A stretch of 64,000 nt of DNA from Siphonodentalium dalli (Eukaryota; Mollusca; Scaphopoda; Gadilida; Siphonodentaliidae), in contig CP136061.1 of assembly GCA_032622095.1 (NCBI GenBank), forward strand, positions 169,825,107 through 169,889,106. The letters are read 5' to 3'. The notes under the pieces are model-generated. The model ran no database searches, was not told the DNA's origin, and was given only the letters and a program-made list of their open reading frames with translations. The number at the start of each line of letters is the position of its first letter. Position 1 is the stretch's first letter. Made by a program: the position numbers and the translations under genes. Of this stretch, positions 46,546-63,072 are shown one piece after another.

Positions 46546-49500
46546 ATATAGGTATCACCACCACATACATCTATAGGTATCTCCACCACATACATCTATG
46601 GGTATAACCACCACATACATATATAGGTATCACCACCACACACATCTATAGGTATCTCCACCACATACATCTATGGGTATCCCCGCCACATACATATATA
46701 GGTATCCCCACCACATACATATATAGGTAGCACCACCACATACATCTATAGGTATCCCCACCACACACATCTATAGGTATCCCCACCACACACATATATA
46801 GGTATCCCCGCCACACACATCTATAGGTATCACCACCACATACATTTATAGGTATCCCCATCACATACATATATAGGTATCCCCACCACATACTTATATA
46901 GGTATCCCCACAATATACATCTATAGGTATCCTCACCACATACATATATAGGTATCCCCACCACATACATATATAGGTATCCCCACCACATACATATATA
47001 TGTATCCACACCACACACATATATAGGTATCCCCACCACATACATATATAGGTATCCCCACCACACACATATATAGGTATCCCCACCACATACATATATA
47101 GGTATCCCCACCACATACATCTATATGTATCCCCACCACACACATATATAGGTATCCACACCACATACATATATAGGTATCCCCACCACATACATATATA
47201 GGTATCCCCACCACATACATCTATAAGTATCCCCACCACATACATATATAGGTGTCCCCACCACATACATCTATAGGTATCCCCACCACATACATATATA
47301 GGTATCCCCACCACATACATATATAGGTATCCCCACCACATACATCTATATGTATCCCCACCACATACATATATATGTATCCTCACCACATACATATATA
47401 GGTATCCCCGCCACACACATATATAGGTATCCTCACCACACACATCTATAGGTATCCCCACCACACACATATATAGGTATCGCCACCACACACATATATA
47501 GGTATCCCCACCACACACATATATAGGTATCCCCACCACACACATATATAGGTATCCCCACCACACACATATATAGGTATCCCAACCACACACATCTATT
47601 GGTATCCCCACCACACACATATATAGGTATCCCCACCACATACATATATAGGTATCCCCACCACATACATATATAGGTATCACCACCACATACATATATA
47701 GGTATCCTCACCACACACATCTATAGGTATCCCACCACACACATATATAGGTATCCCCACCACACACATCTATAGGTATCCCCACCACACATATCTATAG
47801 GTATCCCCAATACATACATATATATATGTATCCCCACCACACACATATATAGGTATCCCCGCCACATACATATATAGGTATCCCCGCCACATACATATAT
47901 AGGTATCCCCACCACATACATATATAGGTATCCCCACCACACACATATATAGATATCCCCACCACACACATATTAGGTATCCCCACCACACACATATATA
48001 TATATGTATCCCCGCCACACATATATATAGGTATCCCCACCACATACATATATAGGTCTCCCCACCACATACATCAAAAGGTATCCCCACCACACACATA
48101 TATAGGTATCACCACCACATACATATATAGGTATCCCCGCCACACACATATATAGGTATCCCCGCCACATACATATATAGGTATCCCCACCACACACATC
48201 TATAGGTATCCCCACCACACACATATATAGGTATCACCACCACATACATATATAGGTATCCCCGCCACACACATATATAGGTATCCCCGCCACATACATA
48301 TATAGGTATCCCCACCACACACGTCTATAGGTATCCCCACCATATACATATATAGGTATCACCACCACACACATATATAGGTATCCCCACCACACACATA
48401 TATAGGTATCCCCGCCACATACATATATAGGTATCACCACCACACACATATATAGGTCTCCCCACCACATACATATATAGGTATCCCCACCACACACATC
48501 TATATGTATCCCCACCACACACAGATCTATAGGTATCCCCACCACACACATATATAGGTATTCCCCCAATACACATCTATAGTTATCCCCGCCACACACA
48601 TATATAGGTATCCCCACCACATACATATATAGGTATCCCCACCACACACATATATAGGTATCCCCACCACATACATATATAGGTATCCCCACCACATACA
48701 TATATAGGTATCACCACCACACACATATAGGTATCCCCGCCACATACATATAGGTCTCCCCACCACATACATATATAGGTATCCCCACCACACACATCTA
48801 TAGGTATCCCCACCACACACATATATAGGTATCACCACCACATACATATATAGGTATCCCCGCCACACACATATATAGGTATCCCCGCCACATACATATA
48901 TAGGTATCCCCACCACACATATCTTTAGGTATCCCCACCACACACATATATAGGTATCACCACCACATACATATATAGGTATCCCCGGCACACACATATA
49001 TAGGTATCCCCGCCACATACATATATAGGTATCCCCACCACACACATCTATAAGTATCCCCACCATATACATATATAGGTATCCCCACCACCCACATATA
49101 TAGGTATCCCCACTACACACATATATAGGTATCCCCGCCACATACATATATAGGTATCACCACCACACACATATATAGGTCTCCCCACCACATACATATA
49201 TAGGTATCCCCACCACACACATCTATATGTATCCCCACCACACACAGATCTATAGGTATGCCCACCACACACATATATAGGTATTCCCCCAATACACATC
49301 TATAGTTATCCCCGCCACACACATATATAGGTATCCCCACCACATACATATATAGGTATCCCCACCACACACATATATAGGTATCCCCACCACATACATA
49401 TATAGGTATCACCACCACACACATATAGGTATCCCCGCCACATACATATAGGTATCCCCACCACACACATATAGGTATCCCCACCACACACATATATAGG

Positions 49501-51619
49501 TATCACCACCACATACATATATAGGTATCCCCAACACATACATATATAGGTATCCCCACCATATACTTATATAGGTATCCCCACCACATACATATATAGG
49601 TATCCCCACCACATACATCTATAGGTATCCCCACTACAAACATATATAGGTATACCCACCACATACATATATAGGTATCCCCACCACATAAATATATAGC
49701 TATCCCCACCACATACATCTATACGTATCACCGCCACATACATCAATAGGTATCCCCACCACATACATATATAGGTATCCCCGCCACACACATATATAGG
49801 TATCCCCACCACACACATATATAGGTATCACCACCACACACATATATAGGTATCCCCGCCACATACATATGTAGGTATCCCCACCACATATATATATAGG
49901 TATCACCACCACACACATATATAGGTATCCCCACCACATACATATATAGGTATCCCCATCATATACATTTATAGGTATCCCCACCACACACATATATAGG
50001 TATCCCCACCACATACATATATAGGTATCACCACCACATACATATATAGGTATCCCCGCCACATACATATATAGGTATCCCCACCACATACATCTATAAG
50101 TGTCCCCACCACACACATATATAGGTATCCCCACCACATACATCTATAGGTATCCCCACCACGCACATATATAGGTATCCCCACCACATATATATATAGG
50201 TATCCCCACCACATACATCTATAGGTATCCCCACCACACACATATATAGGTATCACCACCACACACATATATAGGTATCCCCGCCACATACATATGTAGG
50301 TATCCCCACCACATATATATATAGGTATCACCACCACACACATATATAGGTATCCCCACCACACACATATATAGGTATTCCCACAATACACATCTATAGT
50401 TATCCCCGCCACACACATATATAGGTATCCCCACCACATACATATATAGGAATCCCCACCACACACATATATAGGTATCCCCACCACATACATATATAGG
50501 TATCACCACCACACACATATAGGTATCCCCGCCACATACATATAGGTATCCCCACCACACACATATAGGTATCCCCACCACACACATATATAGGTATCAC
50601 CACCACATACATATATAGGTATCCCCAACACATACATATATAGGTATCACCACCACACACATATATATGTATCACCACCACATACATCTATAGGTATCTC
50701 CACCACTTACATATATGGGTGTAACCACCACACACATATATAGGTATCACCACCACATACATCTATAGGTATCTCCACCACATACATCTATGGGTATCCC
50801 CGCCACATACATATATAGGTATCCCCACCACATACATATATAGGTAGCACCACCACACACATCTATAGGTATCCCCGCCACACACATCTATAGGTATCAC
50901 AACCACATACATTTATAGGTATCCCCATCACATACATATATAGGTATCCGCACCACATACTTATATAGGTATCCCCACAATATACATCTATAGGTATCCT
51001 CACCACATACATATATAGGTATCCCCACCACATACATATATAGGTATCCCCACCACATACATCTATATGTATCCCCACCACACACATATATAGGTATCCC
51101 CACCACATACATATATAGGTATCCCCACCACACACATATATAGGTATCCCCACCACATACATATATAGGTATCCCCACCACATACATCTATATGTATCCC
51201 CACCACACACATATATAGGTATCCCCACCACATACATATATAGGTATCCCCACCACATACATATATAGGTATCCCCACCACATACATATATAGGTATCCC
51301 CACCAAATACATCTATAAGTATCCCCACCACATACATATAAAGGTATCCCCACCACATACATCTATATGTATCCCCACCACATACATATATAGGTATCCC
51401 CACCACATACATATATAGGTATCCCCACCACATACATCTATAGGTATCCCCACCACATACATATATATGTATCCTCACCACATACATATATAGGTATCCC
51501 CGCCACACACATATATAGGTATCCTCACCACACACATCTATAGGTATCCCCACCACACACATATATAGGTATCCCCACCACACACATATATAGGTATCCC
51601 CACCACACACATATATAGG

Positions 51620-54600
51620 TATCCAAACACACACATCTATTGGTATCCCCACCACACACATATATAGGTATCCCCACCACATACATATATAGGTATCCCC
51701 ACCACATACATATATAGGTATCACCACCACATACATATATAGGTATCCTCACCACACACATCTATAGGTATCCCACCACACACATATATAGGTATCCCCA
51801 CCACACACATATATAGGTATCCCCACCACACATATCTATAGGTATCCCCACTACATACATATATATGTATCCCCACCACACACATATATAGGTATCCCCG
51901 CCACATACATATATAGGTATCCCCACCACATACATATATATATGTATCCCCGCCACACATATATATAGGTATCCCCACCACATACATATATAGGTATCCC
52001 CACCACACACATATATATATGTATCCCCGCCACACATATATATAGGTATCCCCACCACATACATATATAGGTCTCCCCACCACATACATCTATAGGTATC
52101 CCCACCACACACATATATAGGTATCACCACCACATACATATATAGGTATCCCCGCCACACACATATATAGGTATCCGCGCCACATACATATATAGGTATC
52201 CCCACCACACACATCTATAGGTATCCCCACCACACACATATATAGGTATCACCACCACATACATATATAGGTATCCCCGCCACACACATATATAGGTATC
52301 CCCGCCACATACATATATAGGTATCCCCACCACACACATCTATTGGTGTCCCCACCATATACATATATAGGTATCACCACCACACACATATATAGGTATC
52401 CCCACCACACACATATATAGGTATCCCCGCCACATACATATATAGGTATCACCACCACACACATATATAGGTCTCCCCACCACATACATATATAGGTATC
52501 CCCACCACACACATCTATATGTATCCCCACCACACACAGATCTATAGGTATGCCCACCACACACATATATAGGTATTCCCACAATACACATATATAGGTA
52601 TCCCCACCACACACATATATAGGTATCCCCACCACATACATATATAGGTATCCCCACCACACATATATAGGTATCCCCACCACATACTTATATAGGTATC
52701 ACCACCACACACATATAGGTATCCCCGCCACATACATATAGGTATCCCCACCACACACATATAGGTATCCCCGCCACACACATATATAGGTATCACCACC
52801 ACATACATATATAGGTATCCCCAACACATACATATATAGGTATCCCCACCACATACATATATAGGTATCCCCACCACATACATCTATATGTATCCCCACC
52901 ACAAACATATATAGGTATCCCCACCACATACATATATAGGTATCCCCACCAAATACATATATAGCTATCCCCACCACATACATCTATACGTATCACCGCC
53001 ACATACATCAATAGGTATCCCCACCACATACATATATAGGTATCCCCGCCAAACACATATATTGGTATCCCCACCACACACATATATAGGTATCACCACC
53101 ACACACATATATAGGTATCCCCGCCACATACATATGTAGGTATCCCCACCACATATATATATAGGTATCACCACCACATACATATATAGGTATCACCACC
53201 ACATACATATATAGGTATCCCCACCACATACATATATAGGTATCCCCACCACACACATATATAGGTATCCCCACCACACACATATATAGGTATCCCCACC
53301 ACATACATATATAGGTATCCCCATCACATACATTTATAGGTATCCCCACCACACACATATATAGGTATCCCCACCACACACATATATAGGTATCCCCACC
53401 ACACACATATATAGGTATCCCCACCACACACATATATAGGTATCCAAACACACACATCTATTGGTATCCCCACCACACACATATATAGGTATCCCCACCA
53501 CATACATATATAGGTATCCCCACCACATACATATATAGGTATCACCACCACATACATATATAGGTATCCTCACCACACACATCTATAGGTATCCCACCAC
53601 ACACATATATAGGAATCCCCACCACACACATATATAGGTATCCCCACCACACATATCTATAGGTATCCCCACTACATACATATATATGTATCCCCACCAC
53701 ACACATATATAGGTATCCCCGCCACATACATATATAGGTATCCCCACCACATACATATAAAGGTATCCCCACCACACACATATATAGATATCCCCACCAC
53801 ACACATATATAGGTATCCCCACCACACACATATATATATGTATCCCCGCCACACATATATATAGGTATCCCCACCACATACATATATAGGTCTCCCCACC
53901 ACATACATCTATAGGTATCCCCACCACACACATATATAGGTATCACCACCACATACATATATAGGTATCCCCGCCACACACATATATAGGTATCCGCGCC
54001 ACATACATATATAGGTATCCCCACCACACACATCTATAGGTATCCCCACCACACACATATATAGGTATCACCACCACATACATATATAGGTATCCCCGCC
54101 ACACACATATATAGGTATCCCCGCCACATACATATATAGGTATCCCCACCACACACATCTATTGGTGTCCCCACCATATACATATATAGGTATCACCACC
54201 ACACACATATATAGGTATCCCCACCACACACATATATAGGTATCCCCGCCACATACATATATAGGTATCACCACCACACACATATATAGGTCTCCCCACC
54301 ACATACATATATAGGTATCCCCACCACACACATCTATATGTATCCCCAACACACACAGATCTATAGGTATGCCCACCACACACATATATAGGTATTCCCA
54401 CAATACACATATATAGGTATCCCCACCACACACATATATAGGTATCCCCACCACATACATATATAGGTATCCCCACCACACATATATAGGTATCCCCACC
54501 ACATACTTATATAGGTATCACCACCACACACATATAGGTATCCCCGCCACATACATATAGGTATCCCCACCACACACATATAGGTATCCCCGCCACACAC

Positions 54601-55260
54601 ATATATAGGTATCACCACCACATACATATATAGGTATCCCCAACACATACATATATAGGTATCCCCACCACATACATATATAGGTATCCCCACCACATAC
54701 ATCTATATGTATCCCCACCACAAACATATATAGGTATCCCCACCACATACATATATAGGTATCCCCACCACATACATATATAGCTATCCCCACCACATAC
54801 ATCTATACGTATCACCGCCACATACATCAATAGGTATCCCCACCACATACATATATAGGTATCCCCGCCAAACACATATATTGGTATCCCCACCACACAC
54901 ATATATAGGTATCACCACCACACACATATATAGGTATCCCCGCCACATACATATGTAGGTATCCCCACCACATATATATATAGGTATCACCACCACACAC
55001 ATATATAGGTATCCCCACCACATACATATATAGGTATCCCCATCACATACATTTATAGGTATCCCCACCACACACATATATAGGTATCCCCACCACATAC
55101 ATATATAGGTATCACCACCACATACATATATAGGTATCCCCATCACATACATTTATAGGTATCCCCACCACACACATATATAGGTATCCCCACCACATAC
55201 ATATATAGGTATCCCCACCACATACATATATAGGTATCCCCACCACATACATCTATAAGT
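51620..55260. repeat. ~1.82-kb tandem duplication inside the minisatellite
   Basis: Rare variants recur at a constant offset: ATCCAAACAC at 51621 and 53442, the short CCCACCACAC unit at 51772 and 53593 (offset 1821), and CAGATCTATA at 52537 and 54356 (offset 1819). Several minus-strand frames in the two halves are identical or nearly so over more than 100 codons. Confidence 0.85.
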
Positions 55261-56579
55261 GTCCCCACCACACACATATATAGGTATCCCCACCACATAC
55301 ATCTATAGGTATCCCCACCACGCACATATATAGGTATCCCCACCACATATATATATAGGTATCCCCACCACATACATCTATAGGTATCCCCACCACATAC
55401 ATATATAGGTATCCCCACCACACACATATATAGGTATCCCCACCACATACATATATAGGTATCACCACCACACACATATAGGTATTCCCGCCACATACAT
55501 ATAGGTATCCCCACCACACACATATAGGTATCCCCACCACACACATCTATAGGTATCACCACCACATACATATATAGGTATCCCCAACACATACATATAT
55601 AAGTATCCCCACCACATACTTATATAGGTATCCCCACCACATACATATATAGGTATTCCCACCACATACATCTATAGATATCCCCACCACAAATATATAT
55701 AGGTATCCCCACCACATACATATATAGGTATCCCCATCACATACATATATAGCTATCCCCACCACATACATATAAAGGTATCACCGCCACATACATCTAT
55801 AGGTATCCCCACCACATACATATATAGGTATCCCCGCCACACACATATATAGGTATTCCAACCACACACATATATAGGTATCACCACCACACACATATAT
55901 AGGTATTCCCGCCACATACATATGTACGTATCCCCACCACATACATATATAGGTATCACCACCACACACATATATAGGTATCCCCAACACATACATATAT
56001 AGGTATCCCATCACATACATATATAGGTATCCCCACCACATACATATATAGGTATCCCCACCACATACATATATAGGTATCCCCATCACATACATATATA
56101 GGTACCCCCACCACATACATCTATAGGTATCCCCACCACGCACATATATAGGTATCCCCACCACATACATATATAGGTATCCCCACCACATACATCTATA
56201 GGTATCCCCACCACATACATATATAGGTATCCCCACCACATACATATATAGGTATCCCCACCACATACATATATAGGTATCCCCACCACATACATATATA
56301 GGAATCCCCACCACATACATATATAGGTATCCCAACCACATACATCTATAGGTATACCCACCACAAACATATATAGGTATCCCCAACACATACATCTATA
56401 GGTATCCCCACCACACACATCTATAGAAATCCCCACCATACACATCTATAGGTATCCCCACCACACATATATATATAGGTATCCCCACCATACACATCTA
56501 TATGTATCACCGCCACACACATATATAGGTAACCCCACCACATACATCTATTGGTATCCCCACCATACACATCTATAGG

Positions 56580-57960
56580 TATCCCCACCATACACATCTA
56601 TATGTATCACCGCCACACTCATATATAGGTATCCGCACCACATACATCTATAGGTATCACCACCACATACATATATAGGTATCCCCACCACATACATCTA
56701 TAGGTATCCCCACCACACACATCTATATGTATCACCACCACATACATATATAGGTATCCCCACCACACACATATATAGGTATCCCCACGACATACATATA
56801 TAGGTATCCCCACCACACACATATAGGTATCCTCATCACACCCATATATAGGTATCCTCACCACACACATATATAGGTATCCCCGTCACATACATCTATA
56901 GGTATCACCACCACATACATCTATATTTATCACCACCACATACATCTATAGGTATCCCCACCACATACATCTATAGGTATCCCCGCCACACACATCTATA
57001 GGTATCCCCACCACACACATATATAGGTATCCCCACCACACACATATATAGGTATCCCCACCACATACATATATAGGTATCCCCACCACACACATATAGG
57101 TATCCCCACCACACACATCTATAGGTATCACCACCGCATACATCTATAGGTATCACCACCACAACATCTATAGGTATCCCCACCACATACATATATAGGT
57201 ATCCCCACCACATACATCTATAGGTATCCCCGCCACACACATCTATAGGTATCCTCGCCACACACATATATAGGTATCCCCACCACATGCATCTATAGGT
57301 ATCACCACCACACACATCTATAGGTATTACCACCACATACATCTATAGGTATCACCACCACATACATCTATAGGTATACATACCACATACATCTATAGGT
57401 ATCCCCGCCACACACATCTGTAGGTATCCTCACCACACACATATATAGGTATCCCCACCACATACATATATAGGTATCCCCACCACACACATATATAGGT
57501 ATCACCACCACAAACGTCTATATGTATCCCTACCACATACATATATAGGTAACCCCACCACATACATATATAGGTATCCCCACCACATACATCTATAGGT
57601 ATCCCCACCACACACATATATAGGTATCAACACCACACACATATATAGGTATCACCACCACATACATCTATATGTATCTCCGCCACATACAAATATAGGT
57701 ATCCCCACCACATACATATATAGGTATCCCCACCACATACATATATAGGTATCCCCACCACACACATATATAGGTATCCCCACCACACACATATATAGGT
57801 ATCCCCACCACACACATATATATAGGTATCCCCGCCACACACATATATAGGTATCCCCACCCCATACATCTATAGGTCTCCCCACCACATACATATATAG
57901 GTATCCCTGCCACATACATATATAGGTATCCTCAACACACACATCTATAGGTATCCCCAC
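56580..57960. repeat. Minisatellite block A, copy 2
   Basis: The rare variants of block A recur: CACCGCCACACTC near 56608, GTCACATAC near 56884, CCACAACATC near 57158, GTATACATACC at 57374, and CACAAACGTC near 57510. The offset from copy 1 is 13,623 bp at the first marker and about 13,323 bp at later ones. That is a 300-bp difference, 12 units, gained or lost between. Confidence 0.8.
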
Positions 57961-60900
57961 CACACACATATATAGGTATCGCCACCACACACATATATAG
58001 GTATCCCCACCACACACATCTATAGGTATCCCCACCACACACATATATAGGTATCCCCACCACACACATATATAGGTATCCCCACCACACACATCTATAG
58101 GTATCCCCACCAAACACATATATAGGTATCCCCACCACATACATATATAGGTATCCCCACCACATTCATATATAGGTATCACCTCCACATACATATATAG
58201 GTATCCTCACCACACACATCTATAGGTATCCCACCACACACATATATAGGTATCCCCACCACACACATCTATAGGTATCCCCACCACACACATCTATAGG
58301 TATCCCCACTACATACATATATATGTATCCCCACCACATACATATATAGGTATCCCCGCCACATACATATATAGGTATCCCCACCACATACATATATAGG
58401 TATCCCCACCACACACATATATAGGTATCCCCACCACACATATATATAGGTATCCCCCCCACACACATATATATAGGTATCCCCGCCACTCACATATATA
58501 GGTATCCCCACCACATACATATATAGGTCTCCCCACCACATACATATATAGGTATCCCCACCACACACATCTATAGGTATCCCCACCACACACATATATT
58601 GGTATCACCACCACATATATATGTAGGTATCCCCGCCACACACATATATATGTATCCCCGCCACATACATATATAGGTATCCCCACCACACACATCTATA
58701 GGTATCCCCACCATATACATATATAGGTATCACCACCACACACATATATAGGTATCACCACCACACACATATATAGGTCTCCCCACCACATACATCTATA
58801 GGTATCCCCACCACACACATCTATATGTATCCCCACCACACACAAATCTATAGGTATCCCCACCACACACATATATAGGTATTCCCACAATACTCATCTA
58901 TAGTTATCCCCGCCACACACATATATAGGTATCACCACCACATACATATATAGGTATCCCCACCACATACATATATAGGTATCACCACCACACACATATA
59001 GGTATCCCCGCCACATACATATAGGTATCCCCACCACACACATATATAGGTATCACCACCACATACATATATAGGTATCCCCAACACATACATACATAGG
59101 TATCCCCACCATATACTTATATAGGTATCCCCACCACATACATACATAGGTATCCCCACCACATACATCTATAGGTATTCCCATCACAAACATATATAGG
59201 TATCCCCACTACATACATATATAGGTATCCCCACCACATACATATATAGCTATCCCCACCACATACATATGTAGGTATCCCCACCACATACATATATAGG
59301 TATCACCACCACACACATATATAGGTATCCCCACCATATACATATATAGGTATCCCCATCACATACATTTATAGGTATCCTCACCACACACATATATAGG
59401 TATCCCCACCACATACATATATAGGTATCCCCACCACATACATATATAGGTATCCCCACCACATACATCTATAAGTGTCCCCACCACACACATATATTGG
59501 TATCCCCACCACATACATCTATAGGTATCCCCACGACGCACATATATAGGTATCCCCACCACATACATATATAGGTATCCCCACCACATACATATATAGG
59601 TATCCCCACCACACACATATATTGGTATCACCACCACATATATATATAGGTATCCCCGCCACATACATATATAGGTATCACCACCACACACATATATAGG
59701 TATCCCCACCACACACATATATATAGGTATCCCCGCCACACACATATATAGGTATCCCCACCACATACATATATAGGTCTCCCCACCACATACATCTATA
59801 GGTATCCCCACCACACACATCTATAGGTATCCTCACCACATACATATATAGGTATCCCCGCCACACACATATATAGGTATCCTCACCACACACATCTATA
59901 GGTATCCCCACCACACACATATATAGGTATCGCCACCACACACATATATAGGTATCCCCACCACACACATCTATAGGTATCCCCACCAAACACATATATA
60001 GGTATCCCCACCACACACATATATAGGTATCCCCACCACACACATCTATAGGTATCCCCACCAAACACATATATAGGTATCCCCACCACATACATATATA
60101 GGTATCCCCACCACATACATATATAGGTATCACCACCACATGCATATATAGGTATCCTCACCACACACATCTATATGTATCCCACCACACACATATATAG
60201 GTATCCCCACCACACACATCTATAGGTATCCCCACCACACACATCTATAGGTATCCCCACTACATACATATATATGTATCCCCACCACATACATATATAG
60301 GTATCCCCGCCACATAAATATATAGGTATCCCCACCACATACATATATAGGTATCCCCACCACACACATATATAGGTATCCTCACCACACACATATATAG
60401 GTATCCCCACCACACACATATGTATAGATATCCCCGCCACACATATATATAGGTATCCCCACCACATACATATATAGGTATCCCCACCACATACATATAT
60501 AGGTATCCCCACCACACACATCTATAGGTATCCCCACCACACACATATATTGGTATCACCACCACATATATATATAGGTATCCCCGCCACACACATATAT
60601 AGGTATCCCCGCCACATACATATATAGGTATCCCCACCACACACATCTATATGTATCCCCACCACACACAGATCTATAGGTATCCCCACCACACACATAT
60701 ATAGGTATTCCCACAATACACATCTATAGTTATCCCCGCCACACACATATATAGGTATCACCACCACATACATATATAGGTATCCCCAACACACACATAT
60801 ATAGGTATCCCCACCACATACATATATAGGTATCACCACCACACACATATAGGTATCCCCGCCACATACATATAGGTATCCCCACCACACACATATAGGT

Positions 60901-62789
60901 ATCCCCAGCACACACATATATAGGTATCACCACCACATACATATATAGGTATCCCCAACACATACATATATAAGTATCACCACCATATACTTATATAGGT
61001 ATCCCCACCACATACATATATAGGTGTCCCCACCACATACATCTATAGGTATCCCCATCACAAACATATATAGGTATCCCACCACATACATATATAGGTA
61101 TCCCCACCACATACATATATAGCTATCCCCACCACATACATCTATAGGTATCACCGCCACATACATCTATAGGTATCCCCACCACATACATATATAGGTA
61201 TCCCCGCCACACACATATATTGGTATCCCCACCACACACATATATAGGTATCACCACCACACACATATATAGGTATCCCCGCCACATACATATGTAGGTA
61301 TCCCCACCACATACATATATAGGTATCACCACCACACACATATATAGGTATCCCCACCATATACATATATAGGTATCCCCATCACATACATTTATAGGTA
61401 TCCCCACCACACACATATATAGGTATCCCCACCACATACATATATAGGTATGCCCACCACATACATATATAGGTATCCCCACCACATACATCTATACGTG
61501 TCCCCACCACACACATATATAGGTATCCCCACCACATACATCTATAGGTATCCCCAACACGCACATATATAGGTATCCCCACCACATACATATATAGGTA
61601 TCCCCACCACATACATATATAGGTATCCCCACCACATACATATATAGGTATCCCCACCACTCACATATATAGGTATCCCCACCACATACATATATTGGTA
61701 TCACCACCACACACATATAGGTATTCCCGCCACATACATATAGGTATCCCCACCACACACATATAGGTATCCCCACCACACACATCTATAGGTATCACCA
61801 CCACATACATATATAGGTATCCCCAACACATACATATATAGGTATCCCCACCACATACATATATAGGTATCCCCACCACATACATATATAGGTATCCCCA
61901 CCACATACATCTATAGGTATCCCCACCACAAACATATATAGGTATCCACACCACATACATATATAGGTATCCCTCCACATACATATATAGCTATCCCCAC
62001 CACATACATATATAGGTATCACCGCCACATACATATATAGGTATCCCCACCACACACATATATAGGTATTCCCACCACAAACATATATAGGTATCACCAC
62101 CACACACATATATAGGTATCCCCGCCACATACATATGTAGGTATCCCCACCACATTCATATATAGGTATCACCACCACACACACATATAGGTATCCCCAC
62201 CACATACATATATAGGTATCCCATCACATACATATATAGGTATCCCCACCACATACATATATAAGTATCCCCACCACATACCTATATAGGTATCCCCATC
62301 ACATACATCTATATGTATCCCCACCACACACATATATAGGTATCCCCACCACATACATCTATAGGTATCCCCACCACGCACATATATAGGTATCCCCACC
62401 ACATACATATATAGGTATCCCCACCACATACATCTATAGGTATCCCCACCACATACATATATAGGTATCCCCACCACATACATATATAGGTATCCCCACC
62501 ACATACATATATAGGTATCCCCACCACATACATATATAAGTATCCCCACCATATACATCTATAGGTATCCCCACCACATACATATATAGGTATCCCCAAC
62601 TCATACATCTATAGGTATCCCCACCACACATATCTATAGGTATCCCCACCATACACATCTATAGGGATCCCCACCACACATATATATAGGTATCCCCACC
62701 ATACACATCTATATATATCACCGCCACACACATATATAGGTAACCCCACCACATACATCTATTGGTATCCCCACCATACACATCTATAG

Positions 62790-63072
62790 GTATCCCCACC
62801 ATACACATCTATATGTATCACCGCCACACTCATATATAGGTATCCGCACCACATACATCTATAGGTATCACCACCACATACATGTATAGGTATCCCCACC
62901 ACATACATCTATATGTATCCCCACCACACACATCTATATGTATCACCACCACATACATATATAGGTATCCCCACCACACACATATATAGGTATCCCCACG
63001 ACATACATATATAGGTATCCCCACCACACACATATAGGTATCCTCACCACACACATATATAGGTATCCTCAC
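62790..63072. repeat. Minisatellite block A, partial copy 3
   Basis: CACCGCCACACTC at about 62819 and the following units match 42984-43240 and 56607-56870. The block is cut at about 63072, where an irregular CACCTACATATATATATATATTCCC junction (read as CACCTACATATATAT then ATATATTCCC) joins it to a different block. Confidence 0.75.

Noticed and set aside
46646-47695. 349-codon minus-strand open frame rich in Tyr, Cys, Gly and Trp
   Set aside because: It is the product of a 25-bp unit without minus-strand stops; similar frames exist in all three phases across the array, and unit-length changes shift phase freely, which selection on a protein would not allow.
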